From NCBI RefSeq assembly GCF_008807375.1, contig NZ_CP043311.1, forward strand, positions 3,576,001 through 3,640,000: a stretch of 64,000 nt of DNA, read 5' to 3'. Positions 41,126-50,521 of the stretch are shown here, in pieces. A program made the position numbers and the translations under genes. This stretch comes from Pseudomonas lalkuanensis. Lineage in GTDB: Bacteria > Pseudomonadota > Gammaproteobacteria > Pseudomonadales > Pseudomonadaceae. Position 1 is the first letter of the stretch. Each line of letters opens with the position of its first letter. The notes under the pieces were generated by a model. It saw only the letters and a program-made list of their open reading frames with translations, was not told the DNA's origin and made no database searches.

Positions 41126-42793
41126 TCAGTCTTCGCGATAGCGGCGCAGCTTGAGCTGCTTGCCGGCCACACGGGTGTCCTTGAGCTTGCCCAGCAGGCG
41201 GTCGAGGCCGTCTTCCGGCAGCTCGATCAGGCTGAAGGTTTCGCGAATCTGGATGCGACCGATGGCCTCACGGGCAATACCGCCCTCGTTGAGGATGGCG
41301 CCCAGCAGGTTCTTCGCGGCGATGCCGTCGCGGGTACCCAGCGCGGTACGGCAGCGTACACGGCCTTCGGCCAGCGGCATTGGCGCACGGCGCTCGCGGT
41401 ACTCGCCACGCTCGGCACCATCACGCTCGCGGCGCTCGCGGGGCTGGAAGCTCGGCACCAGGGGCTGTTCGCGCTCCACGTCGGCCAGGTTAAGGGCCTG
41501 GCCGTTGGTGGCACGCTGCAACAGTGCGGCAGCCAGGGCACGCGGGGTGCAACCGATATCGGCCACCAGGCGGTCCAGCAGGTCGCCGTACTTGGCGTCG
41601 GCCTCGGCCACCAGCGGGGTGAGGCTGGTGTTCAGCTTCTTGATGCGCGCATCCAGCACTTGCTGGGCGTTGGGCAGGCGCACTTCAGCGACCTTCTGGC
41701 CAGTCACACGCTCGATCACCTGCAGCATGCGGCGCTCGCGCGGGGTCACCAGCAGCAGCGCACGGCCATCGCGACCGGCACGGCCGGTACGGCCGATACG
41801 GTGCACGTAGGATTCCGGGTCGTAGGGCATGTCCACGTTGAACACGTGGGTAATGCGCGGTACGTCGATACCACGGGCAGCCACGTCGGTGGCGACCACG
41901 ATGTCCAGACGACCGTCCTTGAGCGACTCGATCACGCGCTCACGCTGGTTCTGGGCGATGTCGCCATTCAGCGCAGCGGCCTTGTAGCCCTTGGCTTCCA
42001 GGGCGCTGGCGAGGTCCAGGGTGGCCTGCTTGGTACGCACGAAGGCGATCAGCGCGTCGAATTCCTCGACTTCCAGCAGACGCAGGACAGCCGGGGTCTT
42101 CTGGTCGGCGTGGACCATCAGGTGGGCCTGCTCGATGCGCGCTACGGTCTGGGTCTTGGCAGCAATCTTGACGTGCTGCGGGTTGCGCAGGTGACGCTCG
42201 GCGATCGAGCGGATCGACGGCGGCAACGTGGCGGAGAACAGCACGCTCTGGCGGCTTTCCGGGAGGGCTTCGAAGATCACTTCGAGGTCATCCATGAAGC
42301 CGAGCTTGAGCATCTCGTCCGCTTCGTCCAGCACCAGTTGCTGCACGGTGGCGAGCATCTTGTCATCGCGACGCAGGTGGTCGCACAGGCGGCCGGGGGT
42401 AGCCACGATCACCTGGGCGCCCTGGCGCAGGGCCTTGAGCTGGGGACCCATGGGCGCGCCGCCGTAGACGGCGACCACGTTCAGGCCGGGCATCTGCTTG
42501 GCGTAGGTTTCGAAGGCGGTAGCGACTTGCAGTGCGAGCTCGCGGGTCGGTGCCAGGATCAGCGCCTGCGGCTCACGTTTGGCCGGATCGATACGCGACA
42601 GGATCGGCAGCGCGAAGGCTGCGGTCTTGCCGGTACCGGTCTGGGCCTGGCCAATCATGTCGTGACCGGCGAGGATCACCGGAATCGACTGGGCCTGGAT
42701 GGGGGACGGCTCTTCATAGCCAACCGCAGTGATTGCGGCCAGTACATTGGGATGAATGCCGAGCGCGGCGAAAGTGCCGAGTTCCTGGGTCAT
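41126..42793 (-). CDS. deaD: DEAD-box ATP-dependent RNA helicase DeaD/CsdA
   Basis: This 555-residue helicase has the complete motif set: Q motif (SPIQAQSIP), Walker A (AQTGTGKTAAF), motif Ia (APTRELALQV), II (LDEADEML), III (FSATLPP), V and VI (VHRIGRTGRAGR). The C-terminal extension (about 460-555) carries an Arg/Glu-rich linker and a DbpA-like RNA-binding domain (LGAILNEGGIAREAIGRIQI). CsdA acts in ribosome assembly and RNA decay, especially in the cold. It starts at 42793 and is divergent from the enoyl-CoA hydratase gene. Confidence 0.95.
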   Translation of the reverse strand: MTQELGTFAALGIHPNVLAAITAVGYEEPSPIQAQSIPVILAGHDMIGQAQTGTGKTAAFALPILSRIDPAKREPQALILAPTRELALQVATAFETYAKQMPGLNVVAVYGGAPMGPQLKALRQGAQVIVATPGRLCDHLRRDDKMLATVQQLVLDEADEMLKLGFMDDLEVIFEALPESRQSVLFSATLPPSIRSIAERHLRNPQHVKIAAKTQTVARIEQAHLMVHADQKTPAVLRLLEVEEFDALIAFVRTKQATLDLASALEAKGYKAAALNGDIAQNQRERVIESLKDGRLDIVVATDVAARGIDVPRITHVFNVDMPYDPESYVHRIGRTGRAGRDGRALLLVTPRERRMLQVIERVTGQKVAEVRLPNAQQVLDARIKKLNTSLTPLVAEADAKYGDLLDRLVADIGCTPRALAAALLQRATNGQALNLADVEREQPLVPSFQPRERRERDGAERGEYRERRAPMPLAEGRVRCRTALGTRDGIAAKNLLGAILNEGGIAREAIGRIQIRETFSLIELPEDGLDRLLGKLKDTRVAGKQLKLRRYRED

Positions 42794-43161
42794 GGGTCTG
42801 CCTCATGTGCATCCGCAAAGACCCTTGTTCCATGGCTGCACATGCCGTGAAGGACCTTGTGGGTCACCCTGGCAGCCTGGTAGAGAATTTGCGTGATCGC
42901 TTTATTGGGAATGGATGAAACGTCAAGGGTAGTCCGCAGGCCGGACTTGCAGCCGAAGGCAAAGCGCCTCGGGAAAACGCAGTACTTGAACGGGGCCGTC
43001 AATAGGCCGGCGCGCATAATACAGGAAAATTCTTGCTCGCGTGCAGCTTTTTCAGTGCTCCGGCTTCCTCACCGCCAGACGGTGCGAGGCAATGGACAAG
43101 CCCATTGCGCGGGTCTATATCCCACCTGCCCTCCTGCCATTCCCACGAAGGAAAGCCATCC
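42794..43161. other. Intergenic region between divergent deaD and enoyl-CoA hydratase genes (368 bp)
   Basis: It holds a small inverted repeat AGTCCG-N5-CGGACT (42931-42947) and, on the minus strand, TTGACG near 42920-42926 with an A/T-rich stretch after it, a possible deaD promoter that would give a long leader as is usual for cold-shock genes. No coding frame with convincing composition was seen. Confidence 0.5.
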
Positions 43162-43953
43162 ATGTCCACCAGTTCCGCCGGCCGCGTCAGCCGTGAAAAG
43201 CGCGGCCACATCATGCTGATCGGCCTTGATCGCGCAACCAAGCGCAATGCCTTCGACCAGGCGATGCTGGACGATCTGGTCCTGGCACTGGGCGAGTACG
43301 AACGAGACGAAAATGCGCGCTGCGCACTGGTCTTCGCCCATGGCGAGCACTTCACCGCGGGGCTCGATCTGGCCAGCGTCGGGGATACCTTCAAACAGGG
43401 CTGGAAGATGCCGGCCGGCTCCGTGGACCCCTGGGGTACCTTCGGCGGCCCGCGTCCGACCAAGCCGCTGATGGTCGCCGTGCAGGGCTACTGCTACACC
43501 ATCGGCATCGAACTGATGCTGGCGGCCGACATCAACCTCTGCGCCAGTACCACCCGATTCGCACAGCTGGAAGTGCAGCGCGGCATCTTCCCCTTCGGTG
43601 GCGCCACCCTGCGCCTGCAGCAGATCGCCGGCTGGGGCAATGCCATGCGCTGGCTGCTCACGGGGGATGAGTTCGATGCGCACGAGGCCTATCGGCTGGG
43701 GCTGGTCCAGGAAGTGTTGCCACCCGAAGATCTGCTGCCCCGCGCCATCTGGCTGGCGGAACGGGTCGCCGCCCAGGCACCACTGGGAGTCCGCGCCACG
43801 CTGGCCTCCGCGCGCCAGACCCTGGTCGAAGGTGAAAAGGCTGCAGCAGCAGCCCTGCCGGCCGAGGCCAAGCGCCTGCTGGAAACCGAGGATGCCAAGG
43901 AAGGCCTGCGGGCCATGCTGGAACGGCGCGACGGGCACTTCAAGGGGAAATGA
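43162..43953 (+). CDS. Enoyl-CoA hydratase/isomerase family protein
   Basis: This 263-residue crotonase-fold protein shows the oxyanion-hole segments LVFAHGEHFTAGLDLASV and QRGIFPFGGATLRLQQ. The catalytic positions typical of hydratases (two Glu) are not obvious: one falls at Gly-Gly in FPFGGATL, so it may catalyse another crotonase reaction. The substrate is unknown. I chose the start at 43162 (MSTSSAGRVSREKRGH) because it follows GGAAAGCCATCC and because longer readings begin in low-quality sequence. It is monocistronic. Confidence 0.88.
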   Translation: MSTSSAGRVSREKRGHIMLIGLDRATKRNAFDQAMLDDLVLALGEYERDENARCALVFAHGEHFTAGLDLASVGDTFKQGWKMPAGSVDPWGTFGGPRPTKPLMVAVQGYCYTIGIELMLAADINLCASTTRFAQLEVQRGIFPFGGATLRLQQIAGWGNAMRWLLTGDEFDAHEAYRLGLVQEVLPPEDLLPRAIWLAERVAAQAPLGVRATLASARQTLVEGEKAAAAALPAEAKRLLETEDAKEGLRAMLERRDGHFKGK

Positions 43954-44050
43954 CCGGCCGCCAAGGCCACCGGCACCCGGCACCCGGCACCCGGCTGAAC
44001 GCCGCATGATGCCCAACCACTCCCATCGATGGGGCTGCTCCGCAGCCCTT

Positions 44051-44066
44051 GGCGAATGAATTCGCC
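44051..44066. repeat. REP-like half-site, copy 3
   Basis: GGCGAATGAATTCGCC shares the core of the two 34-base palindromes at 41011 and 48656 but has only 7-base arms. Confidence 0.7.
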
Positions 44067-44123
44067 CCCACAAGAAAGCCGGATAGACACTCCCTACTGA
44101 CTTGCAGCTCGGTCTGGACCCCA

Positions 44124-44142
44124 GGGTACGCTGTGCGCACCC
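44124..44142. repeat. Intergenic inverted repeat GGGTNCGCTGTGCGCACCC
   Basis: Arms GGGTACGC / GCGCACCC with one mismatch. A related sequence with shared flanks occurs at 60239-60255. Confidence 0.65.
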
Positions 44143-44255
44143 TACAGGATCGGTTTCATCCTGCTGGCCCGGGCATTCGACGCATCACAGGCAGAGACGT
44201 TGACTCTTAACCACATCCCGATGAGTCCGCCAGGAAAGCGGTTAGCTCCTCCCGG

Positions 44256-45002
44256 CTAACTCGCCGGCCGCACCACATCCAGCAGCGATTGCAGCGAATA
44301 GCCCAGCACAGGGGCCAGCGCGTCGGCCCTGGCCTTGAGCGCGTCGTGATCCAGGGTCTGTTCGAGGTCAGCAGGCACGAAGAGCACCACGTTGCCCTCC
44401 TTCACCGGGCACTCCCAGTAATGGCGATGGAACAGCCCGCGCAACAGGGCGGCACCCAGGGGCTTGCCATCGTCCGCCGCCCACTGGTTGATCACCAGCC
44501 AGCCTCCGGGGCTGAGGCGCTTCTGGCACGCGCCGAGGAAATTCCAGGCCAGGTGGCCGACGCCCGGTCCCTGGTCGGTATAGAGATCGACGAAGATCAG
44601 GTCAGCAGGCTCGGCGCTGTCGAGCAGCTCCAGGGCATCGCCGATGCGCACGTACAGCCGTGGGTCGTCGGTCAGCCCCAGGTACTCCATGGCCAGGCGC
44701 GGCACATCGGGGCGCAACTCGATCACCTCCACATCTTCCAGCGGCAGGAACTTCAGGCACGCCTGGGTCAGGGTGCCGGCCCCCAGTCCGAGGAACAGCG
44801 CGCTTTCCGGCGCTTCGTGGCACAGCGCCCCCAGCAGCATGGCCCGGGTGTAGTCGTATTCCAGCCAGGCCGGATCGGCTACGAAGACGCAGCTCTGCTC
44901 CACCGCCTCGCCGAATTCGAGGATGCGATAGGGGCCGACTTCGTAGACGCGGATCACGCCGAAATCATCATGCACTTCCGCGAGCAGGCGCTCCTCGGAC
45001 AT
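44256..45002 (-). CDS. Spermidine-synthase-like methyltransferase-fold protein
   Basis: This 248-residue protein has the class I SAM fold of polyamine aminopropyltransferases: LFLGLGAGTLTQACLKFLP for the nucleotide loop, DVEVIELRPDVP with the acidic end of strand 2, and PADLIFVDLYTDQGPG. The short N-terminal beta-domain is present but the family's DExxYHE gatekeeping motif is not obvious, so the substrate may differ from putrescine. Start ATG 45002 has AAGGAG ten bases upstream; a TTG at 45005 is also possible. It diverges from the monooxygenase gene with a 167-base gap. Confidence 0.85.
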   Translation of the reverse strand: MSEERLLAEVHDDFGVIRVYEVGPYRILEFGEAVEQSCVFVADPAWLEYDYTRAMLLGALCHEAPESALFLGLGAGTLTQACLKFLPLEDVEVIELRPDVPRLAMEYLGLTDDPRLYVRIGDALELLDSAEPADLIFVDLYTDQGPGVGHLAWNFLGACQKRLSPGGWLVINQWAADDGKPLGAALLRGLFHRHYWECPVKEGNVVLFVPADLEQTLDHDALKARADALAPVLGYSLQSLLDVVRPAS

Positions 45003-45169
45003 CAAGTCATCACTCCTTCAAGGCCGGCGCTGACATTTCGCACCAACCCGGCGCTGCACCGGCGCCTATTGCCATTGAAGCCGGAGCCTGTGCTCCCGGC
45101 ATAATCCGAACCGCGCGCCCCAGGGGCGAAAAACCGCACAAGAATAACAGCGCAGAGGTCGAATCCAGC

Positions 45170-46504
45170 ATGTACGCCATCATCGGCGCGGGCCCCATGG
45201 GCCTGTGCAGTGCCCGCCAACTGCAGAAACATGGCATTCCCTTCGTCGGCTTCGAGCTGAATGGCGATGTCGGCGGGCTGTGGGACATCGACAATCCCCA
45301 CAGCACCATGTACGACTCGGCGCACCTGATCTCGTCGAAGCACACCACCGAGTTCAGCGAATTTCCCATGGATGCCGACGTGGCACCCTACCCGCACCAC
45401 AGCGAAATGCGCCGCTACTTCCGCGATTACGCCCGGCATTTCGATCTGTACAAGCACTTCCGCTTCAATACCCGTGTAGTTCACCTGGAACGTCTGGAGC
45501 GCGGCTGGAAACTGATCAGCGAGCAGGACGGCCAACGTCGCGAGGGCCATTTCGACGGGGTGCTGATCGCCAATGGCACCTTGCACACAGCCAATCGTCC
45601 CGCCCTGCCTGGCCACTTCGACGGTGAACTGCTGCACTCGGCGGACTACCGCTCGCCAGTCATGTTCGAGGGCAAGCGGGTGCTACTGGTGGGCTGCGGC
45701 AATTCAGCCTGCGACATCGCCGTCGACGCCGTGCACCGCGCCGCCTCCGTGGACCTCTCGGTACGCCGTGGCTATTACTTCCTGCCCAAGTTCATCCTTG
45801 GCCGCCCCAGCGACACATTCGGCGGCGCCGTGAAGCTCCCGCGCCGGCTCAAGCAACTGGTCGATGGCCTGCTGGTGCGCGCGCTGGTCGGCAAGCCGTC
45901 GCAGTACGGCCTTCCCGACCCGGACTACAAGCTCTACGAATCCCACCCGGTGATGAACTCCCTGGTGCTCCATCACCTGGGACATGGCGACATCAAGGCG
46001 CGTCCGGACATCACGCACGTCGACGGCCGCCGCGTGACCTTCAGCGATGGCCGCCAGGCCGAGTACGACCTGATCCTCCAGGCCACCGGCTACAAGCTGG
46101 ACTACCCCTTCATCGACCGCGCCCAGCTGAACTGGCCCGAGCGCGCCGGCGCCCCGCAGCTCTACCTGAACATCTTCCATCCGGAGTACGACGACCTGTT
46201 CATGATGGGCATGGTCGAGGCGTCAGGCCTGGGCTGGCAGGGCCGCGCGGAACAGGCGGAACTGGTGGCCCTGTACATTCGCCAGCAGCAGGCCCGCAGC
46301 CAGCAGGCCGAACGCTTCCGTGCCCTCAAGGCCGATCGCGCCTGCCAGCGCCTCGACGGTGGTTACGCCTACCTGGAGCTGGAACGCATGGCGTACTACG
46401 TGCACAAGGACAGCTACCGCAATCAGGTGAAGCGACACATCGCCGAACTCGGCCAGGGCCTGGAATGTGTCCAGCCGTTTGCCGGCATCCCGGCCGGGAC
46501 ATGA
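45170..46504 (+). CDS. Flavin-containing monooxygenase
   Basis: This 444-residue enzyme begins with the FAD-binding GxGxxG (MYAIIGAGPMGLCSARQL), carries the FMO-identifying FxGxxxHxxxY exactly as FDGELLHSADY, and has a second Rossmann motif (LLVGCGNSACDIAVDA) for NADPH. It closes with the flavin-site ATGYK. Such enzymes oxygenate soft nucleophiles (amines, sulfides) or perform Baeyer-Villiger reactions; the substrate is unknown. Its stop overlaps the TauE-family gene start (ATGA), so the two are coupled, possibly linking oxidation of a sulfur compound to sulfite export; that is inference. Confidence 0.92.
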   Translation: MYAIIGAGPMGLCSARQLQKHGIPFVGFELNGDVGGLWDIDNPHSTMYDSAHLISSKHTTEFSEFPMDADVAPYPHHSEMRRYFRDYARHFDLYKHFRFNTRVVHLERLERGWKLISEQDGQRREGHFDGVLIANGTLHTANRPALPGHFDGELLHSADYRSPVMFEGKRVLLVGCGNSACDIAVDAVHRAASVDLSVRRGYYFLPKFILGRPSDTFGGAVKLPRRLKQLVDGLLVRALVGKPSQYGLPDPDYKLYESHPVMNSLVLHHLGHGDIKARPDITHVDGRRVTFSDGRQAEYDLILQATGYKLDYPFIDRAQLNWPERAGAPQLYLNIFHPEYDDLFMMGMVEASGLGWQGRAEQAELVALYIRQQQARSQQAERFRALKADRACQRLDGGYAYLELERMAYYVHKDSYRNQVKRHIAELGQGLECVQPFAGIPAGT

Positions 46505-47223
46505 GCGACGCCTGGCTCTGGCTGGGCCTGTTCATCCTCCTCGCCTACACCCTGGAAGCCATTACCGGTTTCGGCAGCACCCTTGTCGCGCTGTCACTGG
46601 GCGCCCTGCTGCTGCCGATCGATGACCTGCTACCGGTGCTGGTGCCGCTGAACATCCTCATGAGCGGCTTCCTCGCCTGGAGGAATCGCCACCAGGTGCA
46701 ATGGCGCCTGCTGCTGGCAACCGTCCTGCCCGGCATGCTCATCGGTACTTCGATCGGCTACGGCCTGCGTCACTGGCTGGATGACGGCCCGATGAAACTG
46801 GGCTTCGGGCTGCTGATCCTCTGGTTCGCGCTGCGCGAGTTGCTGCGCGGCGCGCCCCAAGGCCATAGGCCGTCCTGGATGACGCGCCTGCAGACCGGCG
46901 CGGCGGGCATCAGCCATGGCCTGTTCGCCTCCGGCGGCCCCTTGCTGGTCCACGCCCTGGCCGGCACCGCGCTGGACAAGGCACCCCTGCGCGCCACGCT
47001 GCTCTGCGCCTGGTTCGGCCTCAACAGCCTGCTGACCCTGGCCTTCCTCCACGACGGCAGCCTGGCACCCGCGCTGCCGCGAATCGGCACCTACGCGCCG
47101 CTGCTCGTGCTCGGCGCGCTGACCGGGGAGTACCTGCACCAGCGCCTGGCCGAAGGACACTTCCGCACCGCCATCCACCTGCTGCTCTGCCTCTGCGGCG
47201 TGCTGCTCTGCTGGCGCGCCTAG
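46501..47223 (+). CDS. Sulfite exporter TauE/SafE family protein
   Basis: This 240-residue membrane protein has about eight hydrophobic segments and the TauE repeats [20 protein letters not shown] and [20 protein letters not shown]. The family exports sulfite or sulfonate-derived anions. Its start overlaps the monooxygenase stop. A second, more distant family member is encoded at 51714-52466. Confidence 0.9.
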   Translation: MSDAWLWLGLFILLAYTLEAITGFGSTLVALSLGALLLPIDDLLPVLVPLNILMSGFLAWRNRHQVQWRLLLATVLPGMLIGTSIGYGLRHWLDDGPMKLGFGLLILWFALRELLRGAPQGHRPSWMTRLQTGAAGISHGLFASGGPLLVHALAGTALDKAPLRATLLCAWFGLNSLLTLAFLHDGSLAPALPRIGTYAPLLVLGALTGEYLHQRLAEGHFRTAIHLLLCLCGVLLCWRA

Positions 47224-47287
47224 CGCCGCCTCGGGGCCTTTCGGTTACCATGGCTCATCTACCGCAAGCCGCCGAATCGAGACCCTG

Positions 47288-48637
47288 ATGAGCAGCCAAG
47301 AATGGAGCCCTGAAAGCTGGAGGGACAAACCCATCCAGCAACAGCCCGAGTACCCGGACGCCGCCAAGCTGGCGCATGTCGAGCAGACCCTGGCGAGCTT
47401 CCCGCCCCTGGTGTTCGCCGGCGAAGCGCGCGAGCTGCGCCGCCAGTTCGCCGAGGTCACCGAAGGCCGCGCCTTCCTGCTTCAGGGTGGCGACTGCGCA
47501 GAAAGCTTCGCCGAGTTCTCCGCCGCCAAGATCCGCGACACCTTCAAGGTGCTGCTGCAGATGGCCATCGTCATGACCTTCGCCGCCGGCTGCCCGGTGG
47601 TGAAGGTCGGGCGCATGGCCGGCCAGTTCGCCAAGCCGCGCTCCTCCGGCAATGAAACCCAGGGCGGCATCACCCTGCCGGCCTACCGCGGCGACATCGT
47701 CAATGGCATCGGCTTCGACGCCGCCAGCCGCGTACCGGACCCGGAGCGCCTGCTGCAGGCCTATCACCAGGCCACCGCCAGCCTCAACCTGCTGCGCGCG
47801 TTCGCCCAGGGTGGTTTCGCCGACGTGCACCAGGTGCATCAGTGGAACCTGGACTTCATCGCCAACTCGGCGCTGACCGAGAAGTACAGCCAGTTGGCCA
47901 ACCGCATCGACGAAGCCCTGGCCTTCATGCGCGCCTGCGGCCTGGATAGCGCACCGCAGCTGCGCGAAGCCAGCTTTTTCACCGCCCACGAGGCGCTGCT
48001 GCTGAACTACGAGCAGGCATTCGTGCGCCGCGACAGCCTCACTGGCGGCTGGTACGACTGCTCCGCACACATGCTCTGGATCGGCGACCGCACCCGCCAG
48101 CTGGATGGCGCCCACGTGGAATTCATGAGCGGCGTCGGCAACCCCATCGGGGTCAAGGTCGGGCCGAGCATGGACGGCGAAGAACTGATCCGCCTGATCG
48201 ACATCCTCAACCCGGACAACGACCCGGGCCGCCTCAACCTGATCGTGCGTATGGGCGCCGAAAAGGTCGGCGAGCACCTGCCCCGCCTGATCCGCACAGT
48301 CGAACGCGAAGGCCGCAAGGTGCTGTGGAGCTCCGACCCCATGCACGGCAACACCATCAAGGCCTCCAGCGGCTACAAGACCCGCGACTTCGCTGCCATC
48401 CTCGGCGAGGTGAAGCAGTTCTTCGAGGTGCACCGGGCCGAGGGCACCTATGCCGGTGGCATCCATATCGAGATGACCGGGCAGAACGTCACCGAATGCA
48501 TCGGCGGCGCCCGCCCCATCACCGAAGACGCGCTCTCCGACCGCTACCACACCCACTGCGACCCGCGCCTGAACGCCGACCAGTCCCTGGAGCTGGCTTT
48601 CCTGATCGCCGAAACGCTGAAGCAGATTCGCCGCTGA
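47288..48637 (+). CDS. Class II 3-deoxy-7-phosphoheptulonate (DAHP) synthase
   Basis: This 449-residue protein is the plant/actinobacterial-type class II DAHP synthase: [61 protein letters not shown] and [15 protein letters not shown]. It condenses PEP with erythrose 4-phosphate, the first shikimate step, at a metal site with Cys, His, Glu and Asp. P. aeruginosa has a similar chromosomal gene beside its phenazine copies. ATG at 47288 follows GAGACCCT. It is alone on the plus strand; a REP-like palindrome follows. Confidence 0.95.
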   Translation: MSSQEWSPESWRDKPIQQQPEYPDAAKLAHVEQTLASFPPLVFAGEARELRRQFAEVTEGRAFLLQGGDCAESFAEFSAAKIRDTFKVLLQMAIVMTFAAGCPVVKVGRMAGQFAKPRSSGNETQGGITLPAYRGDIVNGIGFDAASRVPDPERLLQAYHQATASLNLLRAFAQGGFADVHQVHQWNLDFIANSALTEKYSQLANRIDEALAFMRACGLDSAPQLREASFFTAHEALLLNYEQAFVRRDSLTGGWYDCSAHMLWIGDRTRQLDGAHVEFMSGVGNPIGVKVGPSMDGEELIRLIDILNPDNDPGRLNLIVRMGAEKVGEHLPRLIRTVEREGRKVLWSSDPMHGNTIKASSGYKTRDFAAILGEVKQFFEVHRAEGTYAGGIHIEMTGQNVTECIGGARPITEDALSDRYHTHCDPRLNADQSLELAFLIAETLKQIRR

Positions 48638-48655
48638 CGTTCGTTTCGATGTTGT

Positions 48656-48689
48656 GGGAGCGAGTTCATTCGCGAATGAATTCGCTCCC
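48656..48689. repeat. REP-like palindrome, copy 2
   Basis: A 34-base inverted repeat (arms GGGAGCGAGTTCATTCG / CGAATGAATTCGCTCCC, one mismatch) that differs at few positions from the copy at 41011. It lies between the convergent DAHP synthase and AlkX-like genes and could act as a terminator hairpin. Confidence 0.88.
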
Positions 48690-48695
48690 CGGGCG

Positions 48696-49901
48696 TTAGC
48701 CCAGGCACTGCTGCAACCGCAGCGTCCCCGGCCGTCTGCAGGTGACCGCCACTTCGCCCAACCCAAGCCAGCCCGCCATGCTTCGCAGGTTCTCCGCCAG
48801 CGCCTGCATTCCGGCTTCGCTCAGGCCGTGCTCCTCCTCGTGCAGCGCATGCACCGCCAGGCGGTCCTGGGCACGTTCGGCGCGCAGGTCCACTCGCGCG
48901 GCAAGGCGCTCGTCATGCAGGAAGGGCAACACGTAATAGCCGTATTGGCGCTTGTGCTGTGGCGTGTAGATTTCCAGGCGATAGCGGAAGTCGAACAGGC
49001 GCTCCGTGCGCGCCCGCTCCCAGATCAGCGAATCGAAGGGCGACAGCAATGCGCTGGCGCGTACCTTGCGCGGCGCTTTTGGCTCGCCCAGGCAGTAGGC
49101 CGGCTGTTTCCAGCCATCGACCTGCGCCTGTTGCAACGCGCCCTCTTCCACCAGTTCGGCCAGGCGCGCCTGGCTGTCGCCGGTATCCAGCCGGTAATAG
49201 TCCCGCAGGTCCCGCTCGGTGCCCACGCCAAGGGCCTGGGCGGCGCGCAGCAGCAACTGGCGCTGGGCGTCGGCTTCAGGCAAGCCAGGCCGGTTCAGGA
49301 TGTCAGCAGGAATCACCCGCTCAGGCAGGTCATAGAGGCGCTCGAAGCCCCGACGCCCGGCAACCGTCACCTCACCCGCGGCGAACAACCATTCCATGGC
49401 GTGCTTTTCCGCGCTCCAGTCCCACCAGGGGCCGGCGCGCTCTTCCCGCGTACTCAGGGCACCGGCACCCAGCGGGCCCTGCTCGCGCACCGCCTGCAGG
49501 ACACGCTGGATCACCGCCTGCTGCTCGCAACCAAAGCGTGCCAACTGCTGGTAGATACCCTGGCCTTTCGCCGCCCGGCACATGCGCCAGCGCATCAGCG
49601 GATAAAGCTCCAGCGGCAGCAGCGACGCCTCATGCCCCCAGTATTCGAACAGCGCCCGGCGCCGGGGTTTGCCCCAGGCCAGGTCGTCCAGCAGTTCGCG
49701 GTCGTAATTGCCCAGGCGGGAAAAGGCCGGAAGGTAATGTGAGCGCACCAGGGCGTTCACCGAATCGATCTGCACGACGCCCAGCGCATCCAGCTGCGCC
49801 AGCAATTGCCGATGGCGTATGGCTCCGCGCGGCGCCCGCGCGAACCCCTGGGCGGCCAGGGCCAGGCGACGGGCTTCGGGAAGGGAAAGGGTCAGCGTCA
49901 T
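48696..49901 (-). CDS. Winged-helix DNA glycosylase, AlkX/YcaQ type
   Basis: This 401-residue protein belongs to the HTH_42 family of interstrand-crosslink glycosylases. The N-terminal part reads LDALGVVQIDSVNALVRSHY; the QID tripeptide is the Q-x-D form of the catalytic motif seen in E. coli YcaQ (AlkX), whereas antibiotic self-resistance AlkZ proteins have Q-x-Q. It unhooks bulky or crosslinked N7-alkylpurines. Further markers are LLSPFDSLIWERARTERLFDFRYR and YTPQHKRQYGYYVLPFL. It is not placed in a biosynthetic cluster, so general repair is likely. Confidence 0.9.
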   Translation of the reverse strand: MTLTLSLPEARRLALAAQGFARAPRGAIRHRQLLAQLDALGVVQIDSVNALVRSHYLPAFSRLGNYDRELLDDLAWGKPRRRALFEYWGHEASLLPLELYPLMRWRMCRAAKGQGIYQQLARFGCEQQAVIQRVLQAVREQGPLGAGALSTREERAGPWWDWSAEKHAMEWLFAAGEVTVAGRRGFERLYDLPERVIPADILNRPGLPEADAQRQLLLRAAQALGVGTERDLRDYYRLDTGDSQARLAELVEEGALQQAQVDGWKQPAYCLGEPKAPRKVRASALLSPFDSLIWERARTERLFDFRYRLEIYTPQHKRQYGYYVLPFLHDERLAARVDLRAERAQDRLAVHALHEEEHGLSEAGMQALAENLRSMAGWLGLGEVAVTCRRPGTLRLQQCLG

Positions 49902-49943
49902 GGGGCTCCGTGCCGGCAGGGGGAATGACGCATCACAGTAGCA

Positions 49944-50444
49944 TCAGCCCGCCTGGCTTTCGCACTCCACCTCGAAAGGGGCGACAGGTACGGCCTTATC
50001 CGGCGCCAGGAAGCTCTGGCGGAAGGTGAAGGCCTCTGGCGTGGGGCCATTCTCTTGCAGCAATGCCAGGCGTTGCGCCGCCTCCCGGACGTCCGGCCGG
50101 TGTCCCTTGGGCACCCACCAGAGCACCTGGTGCATGCCGGATATACGCTCGAACCACTCCTTGCGCCGGCGCAGCATTTCCACATGGGCGGAGCGATAGA
50201 CGAAGTCGGTAAGGCTGGCCACGTCGCGCCAGACCGATAGATTGACCAGCACCTCCGGACCAAAGGGGCGGATGGCCGTGGCATCGCCCTCCTCGTCCTG
50301 CAGCCGCCAGACGAATCCCGGGGCGCTGTCGGCCAGGGCGTTGACTGGCGCCAGGTTGGCGACGAAGTCAGCCATGACCGGGGAATCGATAGGCGCCTTC
50401 ATCGAGGCGATGTTCAGTTGAGCCAGCTCGTGGGTGTTCGACAT
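49944..50444 (-). CDS. DUF3291 domain-containing protein
   Basis: This 166-residue protein begins MSNTHELAQLNIASMKAPID and contains LVNLSVWRDVASLTDFVYRS and WWVPKGHRPDVREAAQRL, the DUF3291 pattern of a dimeric alpha-beta-barrel (monooxygenase-like) fold. Function is unknown. The start at 50444 fits the family; the extension to 50465 adds only seven residues. The gene lies upstream of the glycosylase gene, 42 bases away on the same strand, and the two could be cotranscribed. Confidence 0.85.
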   Translation of the reverse strand: MSNTHELAQLNIASMKAPIDSPVMADFVANLAPVNALADSAPGFVWRLQDEEGDATAIRPFGPEVLVNLSVWRDVASLTDFVYRSAHVEMLRRRKEWFERISGMHQVLWWVPKGHRPDVREAAQRLALLQENGPTPEAFTFRQSFLAPDKAVPVAPFEVECESQAG

Positions 50445-50521
50445 TTTTCTGTCCTGTGCATCCATTCATCGGGGGTTGCGGCCCGCCCTGCGCTTCACCG
50501 GTGGCGGGCCGCATCCTGGTT

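Larger units (their letters stand above)
43954..44255. other. Repeat-rich intergenic region (302 bp)
   Basis: This gap contains a tandem of the seven-base unit GGCACCC (about 43971-43993), a REP half-site GGCGAATGAATTCGCC (44051-44066), and the inverted repeat GGGTACGC-TGT-GCGCACCC (44124-44142). No gene was recognised. It separates two convergent genes, so it needs no promoter. Confidence 0.65.

Noticed and set aside
41009..42850. 613-codon plus-strand frame opposite deaD
   Set aside because: It mirrors the helicase gene and begins inside the REP-like palindrome; no domain is visible.
41011..48689. REP-like palindromes considered as insertion-sequence ends
   Set aside because: No transposase frame lies between or near them and no target-site duplication was seen; the genes between are ordinary core genes.
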